DNA from: Himantopus leucocephalus
Taxonomy: Eukaryota; Chordata; Aves; Charadriiformes; Recurvirostridae
Length of the DNA: 64,000 nt
Assembly: GCA_003993805.1 (NCBI GenBank)
Contig: RSEF01000005.1
Location: 34,627,474-34,691,473, forward strand
Direction of reading: 5' to 3'
The notes below the pieces were generated by a model. It had not been told where the DNA came from. It saw only the letters and a program-made list of their open reading frames with translations, and did not search any database. Made by a program: the position numbers and the translations under genes. This document shows, piece by piece, positions 53,014 through 64,000 of the stretch (position 1 is the first letter of the stretch; each line of letters starts with the position of its first letter).

Positions 53014-54060
53014 GTAAAAAAAGCTTGTGTCTGTATTCAAGATCTTAGTTTGTCAAGGCTGGCTTTTGGCTGGCTTATGGTTTGTTAAAGATAGTATTTA
53101 AAAAAAGAAATCCAAGAGTGAAATTCTGCCTTGTCTGAAGTCAGAGTATGATGCAAGTGGACTGAGCTGCATTATCTAAATCATGAATATTCTCTTGAAT
53201 AGAAACATACAATCTAATGTTCCTTTGACCTTCTTTTTCTTGATTTAGTAAGTGTTTTGTCTTCAGGAGGACCTTGATCTGGAACGTGATAATATAGGCC
53301 AGTACTTCCCTTCATAAGACAAAGACTTTTTTTTCTTTTTTTTTTTTCATACTGAAGCCGTCATACATAATTGTATATGTTGATATCTTAAAATCCTAGT
53401 TTTTAAATTTAAATCACTTTGTTTGACTACTAATTCTAGGTAAATGTGTAAGAAGTGTTTATAAATTTGCTGTGTCTTTCATGTTGTAGCTGTTGATATA
53501 ATTGCTCTTGGTTGCAAAATAGTTACACTTACAATCACCAACACTTACAATATCCAATCTAGCATGGGAACAGAAAATTGTATGGTTACTTGACTGTTTT
53601 GTAGCTGTTCACTGGCATCTTGTCATTACGGTGTAATGTCTTTTATTCAATCTGGAGTTGACTGTTTGTGCTAAATTTGGTTACCAAATTAAGTAATCAG
53701 TCCTTGTTGGGGTAATTTTATAAATAAGTTTTCCTGAAAGAAGTGTCTGCAGGCAAGTTTGCTCTGTAATTATTTGAACATTTAAAACTTGGAAGTCCCA
53801 AAGGTGAAGCAGACATTTATGTGAAACTAAATCCCTGCACAAAGTACAATTTTAAATTTTTTTTTTCTTTTTGTTCAGCTGCAGACTGTTGTCTCCCTAT
53901 CAAAGACTTCGTACCTTCTGTTCATGGCACGTAGGCCTCTTGTGCACTCAGTTGTCTTGTATAAAGAAACAAAAACTTACAGTTCTGTAGAAGAGTCCTT
54001 AGGTAACCTTTGCAATAGTGGATAAGTATTAATTTTGATGTTAGCATTCTAGGTTTTTTA

Positions 54061-54377
54061 ATAGGTATATCTAACTATATTAAATTTTACTAAGTGCATT
54101 GGTTTTAGCATGACTTATTTTTTTATTGGAAAAAATGAATCAGTTAATCTAAACTAAATAATTCAGAAAATTGTTGTGAAATAGTATGATATCTAAAAAG
54201 GTATCTCAACTTGCTTNGTTTGATAGGTATATCTAACTATGTTAAATTTTACTAAGTGCATTGGTTTTAGCGTGACTTACTTTTTTATTGGAAAAAATGA
54301 ATCAGTTAATCTAAACTAAATAATTCAGAAAAAAATGTGAAATAGTATGATATCTAAAAAGATATCTCAACTTGCTT
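54061..54377. repeat. Tandem duplication of about 155 bp split by an N
   Basis: Copy 1 (54061-54216) and copy 2 (54223-54377) start ATAGGTATATCTAACTAT and end TATCTCAACTTGCTT, with only a handful of substitutions and one short length difference. The N at 54217 sits exactly at the junction. That points to two alleles or two unmerged contig ends placed side by side, though a recent real duplication is not excluded. Confidence 0.9.
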
Positions 54378-56597
54378 GTATTCTAGGAAAATAATTAATA
54401 TAGGAGATGACACAAAAAAAATCATTCATTGATGAATGAATTCCTAAGACTAATCATTCACGTTGTAAATACAGCTAAACGGAGAATCAGTATATCGGGA
54501 AAACCTGCATTTGTAGTGTGATGTATGGCTATAGTGGAAGTTTTTCCTGTTTTTCTGTTTCTGCTATTTAGAATTTAATTCTAGCCTTTTGAACTGCAGG
54601 ATTTCAATATACTTCTGTTTGGTATGAGACTTTGAGAATGGTATTTCTGTCTCTTTTGCTCTCTCTCCTTTTTCATTTGCAGTGGTGCGTGCATGTGCTC
54701 ATGTGCATACAAACGTACCCCTGCACCGTCTCCCTGAATCTTTGGTGCTTGCAGGTAGCAAGAGGACCATATGCTAATTAAATGTGTTTATTATGAGATT
54801 GCGATTAGATACTGAAAGCTGTGACTGAGAGCTGATGAATACCCCCCTACACTGAATTAATAGATTTTGCGTGTGTGTGTGCGTGCAGTATTTCAATAAT
54901 TGCATTTGTAAAACTCTTAAAAGTCAGGCCATCAGTTATGCTTAAAGGTAGTGGTGTGTCTGTCTGTGCTCTATGCAGGGCATTCGTAAAAATGAATCTA
55001 ATTAGCTTTTAAAGTGGATTAATTACATAATATTATCTCCTTGTATAGATACTATTATTCAAAAGTAATTTGCTTTTGAAGTGAGTTAAGCTAAGCCCAC
55101 TGAAGGCCACTGAAGTTCTTAAATGAGAGCGTTTACACAGGGATTTCATGTGAATCCACATTAAATCAATTTCCACCCATGTTTTTGGAACTCATTCGTC
55201 CTAAGGAATAAAGACATGAGATATACGTGCTTTGAGGTCTCTGAATGGAAGACAGGAAAGTCCCAGATGATGTGCAGTGATCTGCAAGACTATGCAGTTC
55301 ATAGCTACTCTGCAGAACCTTACCAAACAGCGGTTTTTCAATTTGAAGTAGAGTTATTATATCCCTATGTCTCAGGGATATTTCCATACTGTCTTTGATT
55401 ACTTGCAGCTGCCTCTGACAGACATATCAAAGCTTAGAAAAATCACATACTTTGTTTGAGATCAGTATAATCAGTGATCTTAGAAGGCTTCACAAATTAT
55501 ATGGCAAAACTCATATTTAAGAATTTTCCACTCAAATAATTGCAGAAGCCTAGAAGTCCTGTTGCTGATGTATATGTTGTCAGTCACACAGCTGCAAATA
55601 TGTTGTGTTTTAATTTGAAGTTTTGCAAATGACTGATAATCATTATTCAGACACAACTGACCTTAAGCTTTAATTTAAGCATGTGTAACAGTTTTCTGTT
55701 ACTCATGCTAGCTTCAAGGAGGATATTAATTGGAAAGACAATTTCATTTAGAGATAATCTATTTTATATCTTGGTTATAAAATGAACTCTATTGTGGCAA
55801 AGCTGTAAAGCAAATGTTAAAAATTAAACTTAGTTTAACCATTTTTCAGCTATTTTTTCTTCAGTTTCTTACACAGATCTTTTCTAAACAGTAAATTTTT
55901 AGGGATGCTCTGCATTTTTCTGAAGCGGAGCGTTCAAATTTTCTTGCAATACGTGTGAACAGGCATATATAGGCACAGGTCTAGCACTTTTTCTTTCTTT
56001 GATATTATTTTGGCTGTTGTATGTAATGTTTCATTTAAGATAGACATTATTAAGGTGGTGAATAGTTCTGTGCCGTGATACGCTTAGCAGTAACCTTTAC
56101 TCATAATGTGATATTGTCTGTATGTCTTATTTTGTTCAGCTTTCTCTGGCACTGATGAAGCCTAAGGCTGCTGTTTCTTTGAGTTGCTGATAATTTTTTA
56201 TCTGATTAACTGACACATTTAGTTGGAATCAGACACAGCCCTTAGGCTGGGCATGGATTTAATTTAAAAAGTATCAAAGGGTTGCACTGTGTGCTGTTTA
56301 ATCATCATGTTTATCAGGCAAAGAAAAATTACCGGAAGGACCATAGGGAGAGGGTTATCTTAAGGAGCAGTAACTTGGGAAATTGATAATAACTCCGAGG
56401 TAATTTACAGCTAACTTTTACATTCATTAATATAACATTTCCCACTAATAATTACAGTGCATGTAATACTCTAATTAAATTGAAAACATTAGCACTAATT
56501 TTCTTTTTGCTGAACTCTGAGAGGGTCAGGTAAAGACATAAAAATGTGAAATTAAAGAAAACCTCTGTACCAATACCACTGCGATGAATATTTTACT

Positions 56598-56622
56598 TAC
56601 TGGTAGAATACTTCTACCAGTA
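56598..56622. repeat. Perfect inverted repeat, 11-bp stem, 3-nt loop
   Basis: TACTGGTAGAA and TTCTACCAGTA flank TAC in intron 3. No mobile-element or RNA-gene context is visible. Confidence 0.9.
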
Positions 56623-57549
56623 CTACGCTACAATGCATACGTAGACGTTTCCTCAAATTACTGTCACTATCCTGCATTGAATTTCAGTCACTGAAATAAA
56701 AAAAAAAATTAAAAAAAAGCAAAATTGAAATCACGGTGTGCTAACATAAATTACTTTTACATTTCTGCTTATTTTACTTCAGCTGGGAACCAGTATGTCA
56801 GTATTGTGCGTGGGTGTTACAGAGCCACCTTAACAACAGCATAACAGTAAGCATACTCATGGCATTGTTGTTTCGGACCTTTCACAAAACTGTTTTATTT
56901 TTTATACTATTTTCTGATAGAAAATACAGCTAAGTAATTTATGATACATGGAGAGCAGCAATTTTGAATTGTGTTATTCATTAAACTGTTTAAAAATATG
57001 TATAACTAAAACTGTGAAGCTTTAAACATAAATTGCACATTTTAGTACAGTTACAGTTGCAAAGATCGATTTGCTGTTCTAATACAATTGTTCATGAAAA
57101 TTATTCTTCATTAATGTTACGAACAGAAATAAATGGTTATAACAAGACATGTAATAATGACATAATTTCACTTACAGTTACAACATAGATAATAATTATC
57201 TTATGTACATAAATTGTATTATTTAGAAGCTTTTTGAAAGTTGATTTTTATACTTGGCTTTTAAAATGAGTAATTTTGGTAGTTTTGATGGCGAAAAATA
57301 AGTTTTAAAAAGTCATATGGAAAATAAAAAGTTGTTAGCATCTGTATACATCTGTGTTTAGTATCTGTTTTTATGTATGCATTACATACTTTGTGATGTA
57401 ATACTTTGTGACAGTATACTGTACTGAGTATAAGTACTCTCTGTATTATCCAAATATTTCAGAGAAGTAATTTATTTTTACGTTAATCTATTGTACTAGC
57501 AACGAACTAGTAAAATTGTGCATAGTTTAAATAATCTCTTAAGTTAATA

Positions 57550-57585
57550 GTTTTCTTTAATAATAATGTTTTCTTTAATAATAAT
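57550..57585. repeat. Perfect 18-nt tandem duplication
   Basis: GTTTTCTTTAATAATAAT occurs twice without spacing, a replication-slippage type duplication. Confidence 0.9.
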
Positions 57586-58621
57586 TATTTAAGAAAAACA
57601 ACACAAGGAAAAAGCCACCCTTCCATATTAGCTTTCCTTGAACATTTTCCTGTTCTCTGTTACTTCTTATATGACACAGCACCTAACATCTTTCTTCCAG
57701 AATTTTCACAAATTTGCTTCCTTGGCTTTTGAGTTCAGCGCAGATCATATTTAGTCTGCAGATGTCAGCCTGCTCTCTACCCTTGCTGAGGCAGCAGTTT
57801 TGTGAACATGCCTTTTGTGGTAGCAAACCTGGTCAGATTCTACATTAAAAGGTGAAGTGTAGTGGTACCTGAGACCTGGCACTGTTGATTCTGGGATTGA
57901 TTCTCTGCTAACCATGATCAGCTCTGAATGAAAAAAAAATCCCGTCTTTTTGCAAAGTGTCCAATAACTCTTTCAATACCAAACAGTGAATCCAGTGAAG
58001 AACTAGTTTTCAGTTAGGACCCTTTGCATGCTTCAAGTGCTGAGCTGAATACACTGTGCAGCAATGCTTTATGTAAATTTTGTACAGTTCAGGCATTTAT
58101 GAAGGTTGTTAGACCATAGTTTTTTTCATTCCTTCTCATACTCCATCCTTCTTCCCTTCAAATCTTCTTATTTCTTGAATTTGTGCCACTCCAACCTTGG
58201 TTTTTTGAACCGTACAGAATAGGGGCATTGAATTTATTCCATTTCATGGTGTGTAAGTATATTAACTAGTTCTCCCATTTCAAAGCATTTATTAAGTATA
58301 TTGATGTTTCTCCTTGTGGAAGCTGCTGTCTGGACAGTGATGGAAGTTTATATTTGCTCTTTACCATCAGAAGAACTAAATGAAAAGTGATGGTGGTGAA
58401 TAGCTCCCTGTCAAAAGTCTTTAAAGGAGAATGCTAACCACCACTGAAAAATGACGCGATGTACTGCCATTTCAAAAGATGATTAAAACATATGTATTAT
58501 CAAAGGAAATAAACTAGAATAAGTGCAGAACATCTTGTGTATGACTATTTAAATCAGATTTAATGTAGCTTGTAAGCAAGCAGCCAAATCAGTCTTCTGT
58601 TCTTATGTTACTAACTTCAAG

Positions 58622-58730
58622 ATATATTGTATACATATGTACATATATACGCGTGTGTGTATATATAAACACATATTTATGTGTTTGTGTGTGTATATAT
58701 GTATATGCATTCATACACATACACATTCAC
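58622..58730. repeat. Complex TA/TG/CA microsatellite
   Basis: Interrupted TATA, TGTG, ATACACATACACA units extend over about 110 bp. An open frame across it translates to low-complexity Tyr/Val/Cys/Ile residues and is not coding. Confidence 0.88.
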
Positions 58731-59504
58731 CCTCTAAATGCGTTACAGGTATGTATAATTGAAAAAAACCCAATCAAACTCCAAAACAAAACCTATGAGT
58801 TACTATACTTGATACTTAAATTTCAAGTTTGGACTGTTATTCCAACAGTTGTTTAATAGAACGTTCTGTGACCTTAAAGATTATAATGGCTTTTTTAATT
58901 CCTTTACCATAGTATGATTTTGAAATTTCTTATGATTCGGGACTAGAATTATTAAAATCCCAAATAAATAGGTCTGTGAAGCCGTTCATTTTAGTATAGA
59001 AGTAGTATTGTGTTTGTGTAAGGACAGGACACTTAAGTCTCTACTTCCAGGTACTTTTTTTTTTTATTTGAGGGAGTTTTCTTACTGATTATCTTTCATG
59101 ATATATATATTTAGTGAGAGCTAGAAAAACTGAAAGAATTTTAAAAAAAATACCATGGTTATTGCTCTGTGATCTTGTTAAAAAAAGTATTGGACAAGTC
59201 AGTTGCCATCTTCCTAGGTGAACAGGAGATTCTGTGAATCTGTGTATTTGGAAAGCCATGAAAGGAAGTCCTACAGGTATTCATTTCACTGTATATTTGT
59301 TTATTATGAGGATCACGTATTTTTTTTAAGTTTTTGATATAGTTACTGTTGTTGTATCTCTGATACAACCATTTATTTTGCATTCTTAGAGAAAGAAGAG
59401 TATATATAATGGAAACCGTTGTGGTAACAATAGATTTGCAATGCACTATAATAAATATTATTATGATAACAGTAAACATATTATTTGTTTTGGTGAGGAA
59501 AGAG

Positions 59505-59547
59505 ATATGTATTTATGTAGCCATGGAGATTAATCTAATTGTGAGAC
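59505..59547. repeat. 43-bp direct repeat, left copy, beside an N
   Basis: This copy is identical to 59751-59793. It contains ATTTATGTAGCCATGGAGAT and ends in GTGAGAC directly before the N at 59548. The pair brackets a CR1 fragment. Confidence 0.92.
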
Positions 59548-59565
59548 NCGTGTATGTGTTATAAA

Positions 59566-59723
59566 ACACGTTGCCCAGAGAAGTTGTGGATGCCCCATCA
59601 TTGGAAGAGTTCAGGGCCAGGTTGGATGGGGCTTTGAGCAACCTGATCCAGAGGAAAGTATCCCTGCCCATGACGGAGCGGGAGAGGTTGGACTAGATAT
59701 TCCAACTCAAACCATTCTATGAT
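59566..59723 (+). mobile_element. CR1 LINE, short 3'-terminal fragment
   Basis: The sequence carries the CR1 3' signature: AACACGTTGCCCAGAGAAGT, TGGATGCCCCATCATTGGA, GAGTTCAGGGCCAGGTTGGA, GGGCTTTGAGCAACCTGATC, GGAGAGGTTGGACTAGATAT, then a shortened ATTCTATGAT tail. The 'gatgccccat ... ggccaggttggatggggc' wording is that of a different CR1 subfamily from the copy at 22.7 kb. No coding capacity. It lies between perfect 43-bp direct repeats, with an N on its left. Confidence 0.93.
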
Positions 59724-59750
59724 AAAAGAATAAGGAAAATTGTGTGTGAT

Positions 59751-59793
59751 ATATGTATTTATGTAGCCATGGAGATTAATCTAATTGTGAGAC
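59751..59793. repeat. 43-bp direct repeat, right copy
   Basis: Identical to 59505-59547. The flanks differ outside the 43 bp, so the two copies share sharp limits. Confidence 0.92.
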
Positions 59794-62700
59794 AACAGTT
59801 GTATAGCGTCGTGTCTATTTGTATCAGATACTTCAAAAACATTACTTACTGAACTTAGTTGATGGGAGAGTTTGCCTCTGGTAACTTAGAACTGAACAAT
59901 GGAAGTTGTTATTAAATGGTCTTTACTGTCTGATTTTCCAGAATATCTGAGCACACTTTTTTTTTTTTATCTAGAAATAGGTAGAAAAATACTCTGCAAT
60001 GGAACATTGGATGAGAACTTTCCTCAAGTGTTTGGAAAACGTATGCTGAATATCATTTGCTAAATATCATTCTCTAGACAGCCACTATGGCTGAACACTT
60101 TTAGTTTATATATAACTTCTTTTTGACAGAAATAGGCAGGAAAAGCCCTGAATATTTCAAGTGATCCATTTAGAAAAAAAGAAATATCTCCTTTTGTATA
60201 TAATAATTGGTGGCAATACAGTTTTATGCTGGAAAAGTTGATAAACTTAACTGTTAAAAAAATATAGTAAGAATAAAAATTTAGAATAACTTAAAATTGT
60301 ATTATATTTGTTTTCCTTCACAGCATAATGATACTACACTCAATAGACAGATACATAAAAGTAAAACAATACTGTTAAGTAGTGACAATGTTGGGAATCT
60401 GTACTTAATCAGTGAGCTCCAAGCTCTTCCACTTTTAAAAATGATTGCTGCTGCTAATACTCAATAAAAGCTTAAAACCTTGTGTGTTAAAACAGTATTT
60501 TTAAATTGATACTTTTGATGCCGGGTCCTTAAACAGAAGTAATTTCAAAGTGTGGTCACCTATGTTTATTATCTGGGAGACTATGAGATCTGATAATTTA
60601 ATTTCTCGGTAGAGACTATCATTTGCCAAAGGGTAAAATTCAGAGCTCTGAGATAGGAAATCCAGGGCCACTGGAGGCATTATTTGCATTGCTACATTCT
60701 GTTTCCAAAAGTTCAGCTATGTCTCAGTCTTTGAATTTGTGGCAGGGAAGAGTCCCTTTTTAAAAAAATAAATTTAAAACATAGTTTTAAATTATTAACA
60801 GAGCCATTTTTTTTCTTAAAAAAGATCTATGAATCAAAGATACTGTACAACTTATTCTTACAAGGACTTTAGAAAAATTAAATGTATCTTCTCTACAATT
60901 CTGCATGAGTAGTATGTGTGATAGACTATTTTCTACCAGTTCTTTCTGAAATACCTTGCTATTAGAATCATTAATGCATTTTTATGGCTGATCTTGTGGA
61001 TGGACCCGCTGTCAGAAAGTGCTGTAATATTGAAGTTAAGTGATGTGATTTGATTCCTTTGGTTACTGTTATTCTTCAGATAGATGGTAGTACTAATTGC
61101 GGCTCTGATGGCAGTCTGAGAGTTGACATTTCCATGGATGAGAAAAGAGTGCTTATGTTTGCATTGCAATTAAGTGAAGATGGTAAGAAAATTCAAAATT
61201 ATTTTCTGGATGTTAACGGTTAAGGACTATGCTTTGCAATAATGTATATTCTGTATCTTCCAACTATAAAAAGAGAGAACTATCAAGTAAACATAGAGAT
61301 GGATGTCTATAAGATGAAATATGTAAAATACACATATAGTTAAAATTATTTACTCTGTGATCATAACAGATTTTTTTAGCTGGCAAAGTCCTGTAAATTG
61401 TAGCATGCAGAACTTAATAGCAAAATCTTACTGAAATCAAAAAGAATTATCACAGTCTTGCCATTAAGCATGTCTTGATGTCAACATGTTGTGATGGATT
61501 CAGCCAGAAAGGTCAACTTTACTGTTACTGTATGTGTATAAGGTCTTAAAAAATGTAGTGTTTGGTGGTTGGTATTCTATCAGTTAGTGGCTTTCTATTG
61601 CACGTGTTTCTTCGTAAGAACAAACTGATTTGTGTCTTAATGGAATCTGAAAAAAGTAAAGGTTGGATTAGAGTTGACTCTGATTAGTAGAATGTAACAG
61701 TAATGTATTCACCTGCTGCTAATTTAATGAAAGCAAAACAATTCTGGTAATCTCAGTAAGTAGAAAATCTGAATAATTCTTTGTTTTGACTTTTCCCGGA
61801 TTTTGCTTGTTTTTATTGTGATCGTTGAACCTAGTGTGTTCCATGAAGTAATGAATACTTACTGTTTGAACAGATTTCTAGTGTAGCTGTAATGACAGTA
61901 GTAGATGCCCCATTGGTGTCTAGCTGCAGAAATCCCACGTATATCCCACAGTTCTTGATATATTAGACGTGGCATGTCTTTTGTATTGTTATGCTACCTT
62001 GCATGAAGAAGTATTAATGAAAAAGCATTTGAACATTGTTTCTCTAACACTGGGAGGCTATTGAAGTGATTGTAAAAGTTCTTTGTGGGGTTTTTTTGTT
62101 TGCTTGTTTTGTTGTTGTTCCTTGGTTTGTAGGCTAAACCTGTTTTACTCTTCCCTTGCAATCAGTCATGAGTCCCCAGTCTGCTTTATGATCTCAAAAA
62201 TGCAGATGCTTTTCTGCAGTGTTTTTCTCATCTTGTCTTCCCCTATTCCTTTCTGTCATTGGATACTTCTCTCTGTATAACGGCGTTCAGTTTTATTACC
62301 ATATATTGTCCTAGTCTCTGATAGTCTGGATGTACTTGACAGGAGGAGTCCCAAGTTTCTTTGCAAAAGTGAGAAGCCTCAGCCTTTCTGATTCTGTGAT
62401 TCCATTACAAATATATTATAGTGTGTTGAACAGCAAGGGATACAGGCTGCTTCATTCCTTCACGCAGAAACATGTATTAACATATATTAATTTTTATCAG
62501 TAATATTACTTCTGGATATGTGAAAAGCATCAACCTGACTCCTGTATGATTTGACATAAAGTTTCATATTAAATGGTATGTCCATTAATGACATGTAGAA
62601 GTACATAAATTGAACAGTGATATAATTTTCAGATTGTTACAGCTAGGAGTTTTGACAAATACAGTGACTCTTAAATCAGAAGTGTAGATGGGCATGAATA

Positions 62701-63766
62701 ACTTAGGAATTTGGTTGGGCAAATATGAGGTGAGAACTAATGTAAAGAAGAATAAGATAATAGATTGAGGAAAGAATATCCCAGACAGACGTAAACCAGG
62801 ATTTTTTCCCCTAATTATGAATAGACACCTTCCTTATCGTTTTATTGGTAAGAAACTGAAAATGAATTTTAAATTCAGTACCATGGCAGGCAAAGACTGA
62901 TTTGGTTTTGAAATTAATATCTAGGTATCTAGTTGAAAATTTTATGGTAAAATCTTGCTGCAAACTTCACAGGATTGCTGTCTAACTGAGCAGGCCCAGA
63001 AGGTAAGTCATGCAGTGTAGTTATGATCAACGCTGGTTAAAAGAGGAAAACAGTTTTAACTGAAGTCTAGCTGGAGCAAATTTTAGGAAAAGAAAGCAAA
63101 CTCAGAATGTTGATTGTGACTTGAGCAACTTAAAAATGCAAGGGCTCATAAAATAGTATAAGTATGTGCATTTTCAAATATTACATTCTCAGTGTGTTTA
63201 CACTGAATAAGGAACTGTGGCTTAGGTAATTGAAATGAAACAAAAAATATGTCTTGAAAAACCTGTTTTTTATAGCAGAATTTTTAAGAGATTACATTGA
63301 GTCTGGTGTTAGGATAAAAAGGGTAATCTCACACACCTTCTTGTGCTGCATATTGTGACAAATGTTAACAGTTTAATTAATCCTCATGATTCTATGTCGC
63401 TGACGTTTATTTGTAGGTGGGATAGCTAACACCTCAGTTATAGTGAAGAGCTGAAAGTAATTTTCAGGATGTCGGGAAAACTTTAGGATAAGCTGTTAAA
63501 TTTGGTACTTTTCAGTTATGCTGGTTGGTTTTTCTGTAGAACAGTACTTGACTCAAGTAGATTACTGTGTTAGAGGAATAACCACATAGTAGGTTAGCTG
63601 TGCTGCTCACTTCTATGCAAGATCTGCCTTCCAGCCCATTCAACTCTGTGTACGGGGCACAGGGAAAAAGATTTATGCTCGGTTGATTCTGCTAGTAGAG
63701 GTACTGAATCTCTATTGCTTAGGCCAGCACATACTGCTATCATTAGCATTTCTTGTCTTTTTTCAG

Positions 63767-63840
63767 GACAAAGAGGGAGTGGAGGGTGTATCTGTGGGAG
63801 CCATTCTTTCTGACTACCAGAGAGTTCGAGTTGAAGATGT
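63767..63840 (+). CDS. DPH6: DPH6 coding exon 4 (residues 105-129)
   Basis: The acceptor is TCTTGTCTTTTTTCAG ending at 63766 and the donor is GTAAGA at 63841. The 74-nt exon starts in phase 0 and encodes DKEGVEGVSVGAILSDYQR then VRVEDV, with the last codon split after two bases. The next exon should begin by completing Val and then give a Cys-Lys-Arg type sequence, as in other vertebrate DPH6 proteins. SVGAILSDYQ is a family hallmark just after the PP-loop domain's central strands. A different reading frame stays open across this exon and into intron 4, but it is not the coding frame. Confidence 0.96.
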
Positions 63841-64000
63841 GTAAGAAAATATTAATCTTTATTCATGTACACATTCTGGAAAGTGGTTTACTTGTTCATT
63901 TTCTAACTAAAATTCTGGAACAGAGACAGTTGGTTTATTTCTCATGTTCTGTGATACCCAGTTCATTCAAATTGTTTATATAAGTACTGTGGTTGGGTGG
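63841..64000 (+). other. DPH6: Start of DPH6 intron 4
   Basis: It begins with a good GTAAGA donor and is AT-rich to the window edge. No further exon lies in the remaining 160 bases. Confidence 0.9.

Larger units (their letters stand above)
21488..63766 (+). other. DPH6: DPH6 intron 3 (about 42.3 kb)
   Basis: The flanking exons are adjacent in the protein, so this is a single very long intron as far as coding sequence goes. It is AT-rich throughout. Recognisable contents are two CR1 fragments (22742-22997 and 59566-59723), microsatellites near 43.8 and 58.65 kb, an N-split tandem duplication at 54.06-54.38 kb, several short tandem repeats and hairpins, and one exon-like open segment at 52899-53013. 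Apart from these I see no gene, RNA gene or promoter-like CpG cluster in it. Confidence 0.85.
14768..63840 (+). other. DPH6: DPH6 gene, 5' half (four coding exons, continues past window)
   Basis: This is the coding span of diphthine--ammonia ligase, the ATP-dependent enzyme that amidates diphthine on elongation factor eEF2 in the last step of diphthamide synthesis in the cytosol. Exon lengths of 23, 95, 194 and 74 nt join without a frame break: the running totals are 118, 312 and 386 nt, so the junction phases are 2, 1, 0 and 2. The joined product follows the vertebrate DPH6 N-terminus closely, with MRVVALI, SGGKDS, VALANLRPAEN, DELDSYMYQTVGHHAIDLYA, EVEDLY and SVGAILSDYQR. About 129 of some 267 residues are present. 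The C-terminal half, including the rest of the ATPase-fold domain, lies to the right. Identification is from recalled family sequence, not a database search. Confidence 0.96.

Noticed and set aside
58605..58856. 83-codon frame
   Set aside because: It is a translation of the TA/TG microsatellite and is low complexity.
62370..62410. Possible third CR1 tail (TCTGATTCTGTGATTCCATT)
   Set aside because: Only the tail-like wording is present. The upstream CR1 body cannot be recognised, so the match may be chance.
63753..63983. 76-codon frame across exon 4
   Set aside because: It is out of frame with DPH6. The phase-0 reading gives the conserved SVGAILSDYQ block instead.
1..64000. CRISPR arrays, operons, prophage, tRNA or rRNA genes
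   Set aside because: There is no array of regularly spaced repeats, no ribosome-binding-site spaced gene sets, and no tRNA-like TTCRANY arm with a matching acceptor stem. The window is vertebrate nuclear DNA.

Overview
The window looks like vertebrate nuclear DNA, most likely from a bird. It is AT-rich, has one gene with very long introns, one strong CpG island, and two 3'-terminal CR1 LINE fragments of the kind common in avian genomes. Nothing supports a prokaryote, plasmid, organelle or virus. The species cannot be named from the sequence alone. Eight assembly gaps (seven single N, one run of five) lie in homopolymers or beside duplicated sequence, which suggests a draft assembly.

The only gene I can support is the 5' half of DPH6 (ATPBD4), diphthine--ammonia ligase, on the + strand. 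Four coding exons join in a consistent reading frame: 14768-14790, 18832-18926, 21294-21487 and 63767-63840. All have AG acceptors and GT donors (exon 1 is bounded 5' by the ATG). Together they encode about the first 129 residues of a protein that is 267 residues long in human. The PP-loop ATP-binding motif SGGKDS is split across exons 1 and 2. The 3' exons lie beyond the window. Introns 1 to 3 are about 4.0, 2.4 and 42.3 kb.

Layout: 1 to about 13.0 kb is AT-rich intergenic DNA with no supported gene. It holds one probable ancient MIR-type SINE remnant near 5.7-5.9 kb and several perfect hairpins. From 13.0 to 13.43 kb there is a GC-richer patch of unknown nature. From 13.5 to 15.3 kb there is a CpG island that contains the DPH6 start codon and must be its promoter region. 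From 15.3 to 63.8 kb there is intronic DNA with CR1 fragments at 22.7-23.0 and 59.6-59.7 kb, microsatellites, a 155-bp tandem duplication split by an N, and one unrecognised exon-like open segment at 52,899-53,013.

I did not find a convincing new biological system. The observations most worth checking are the exon-like segment in intron 3, the 43-bp direct repeats around the 59.6-kb CR1, the N-split duplication at 54.1-54.4 kb, and the GC-rich patch upstream of the island.
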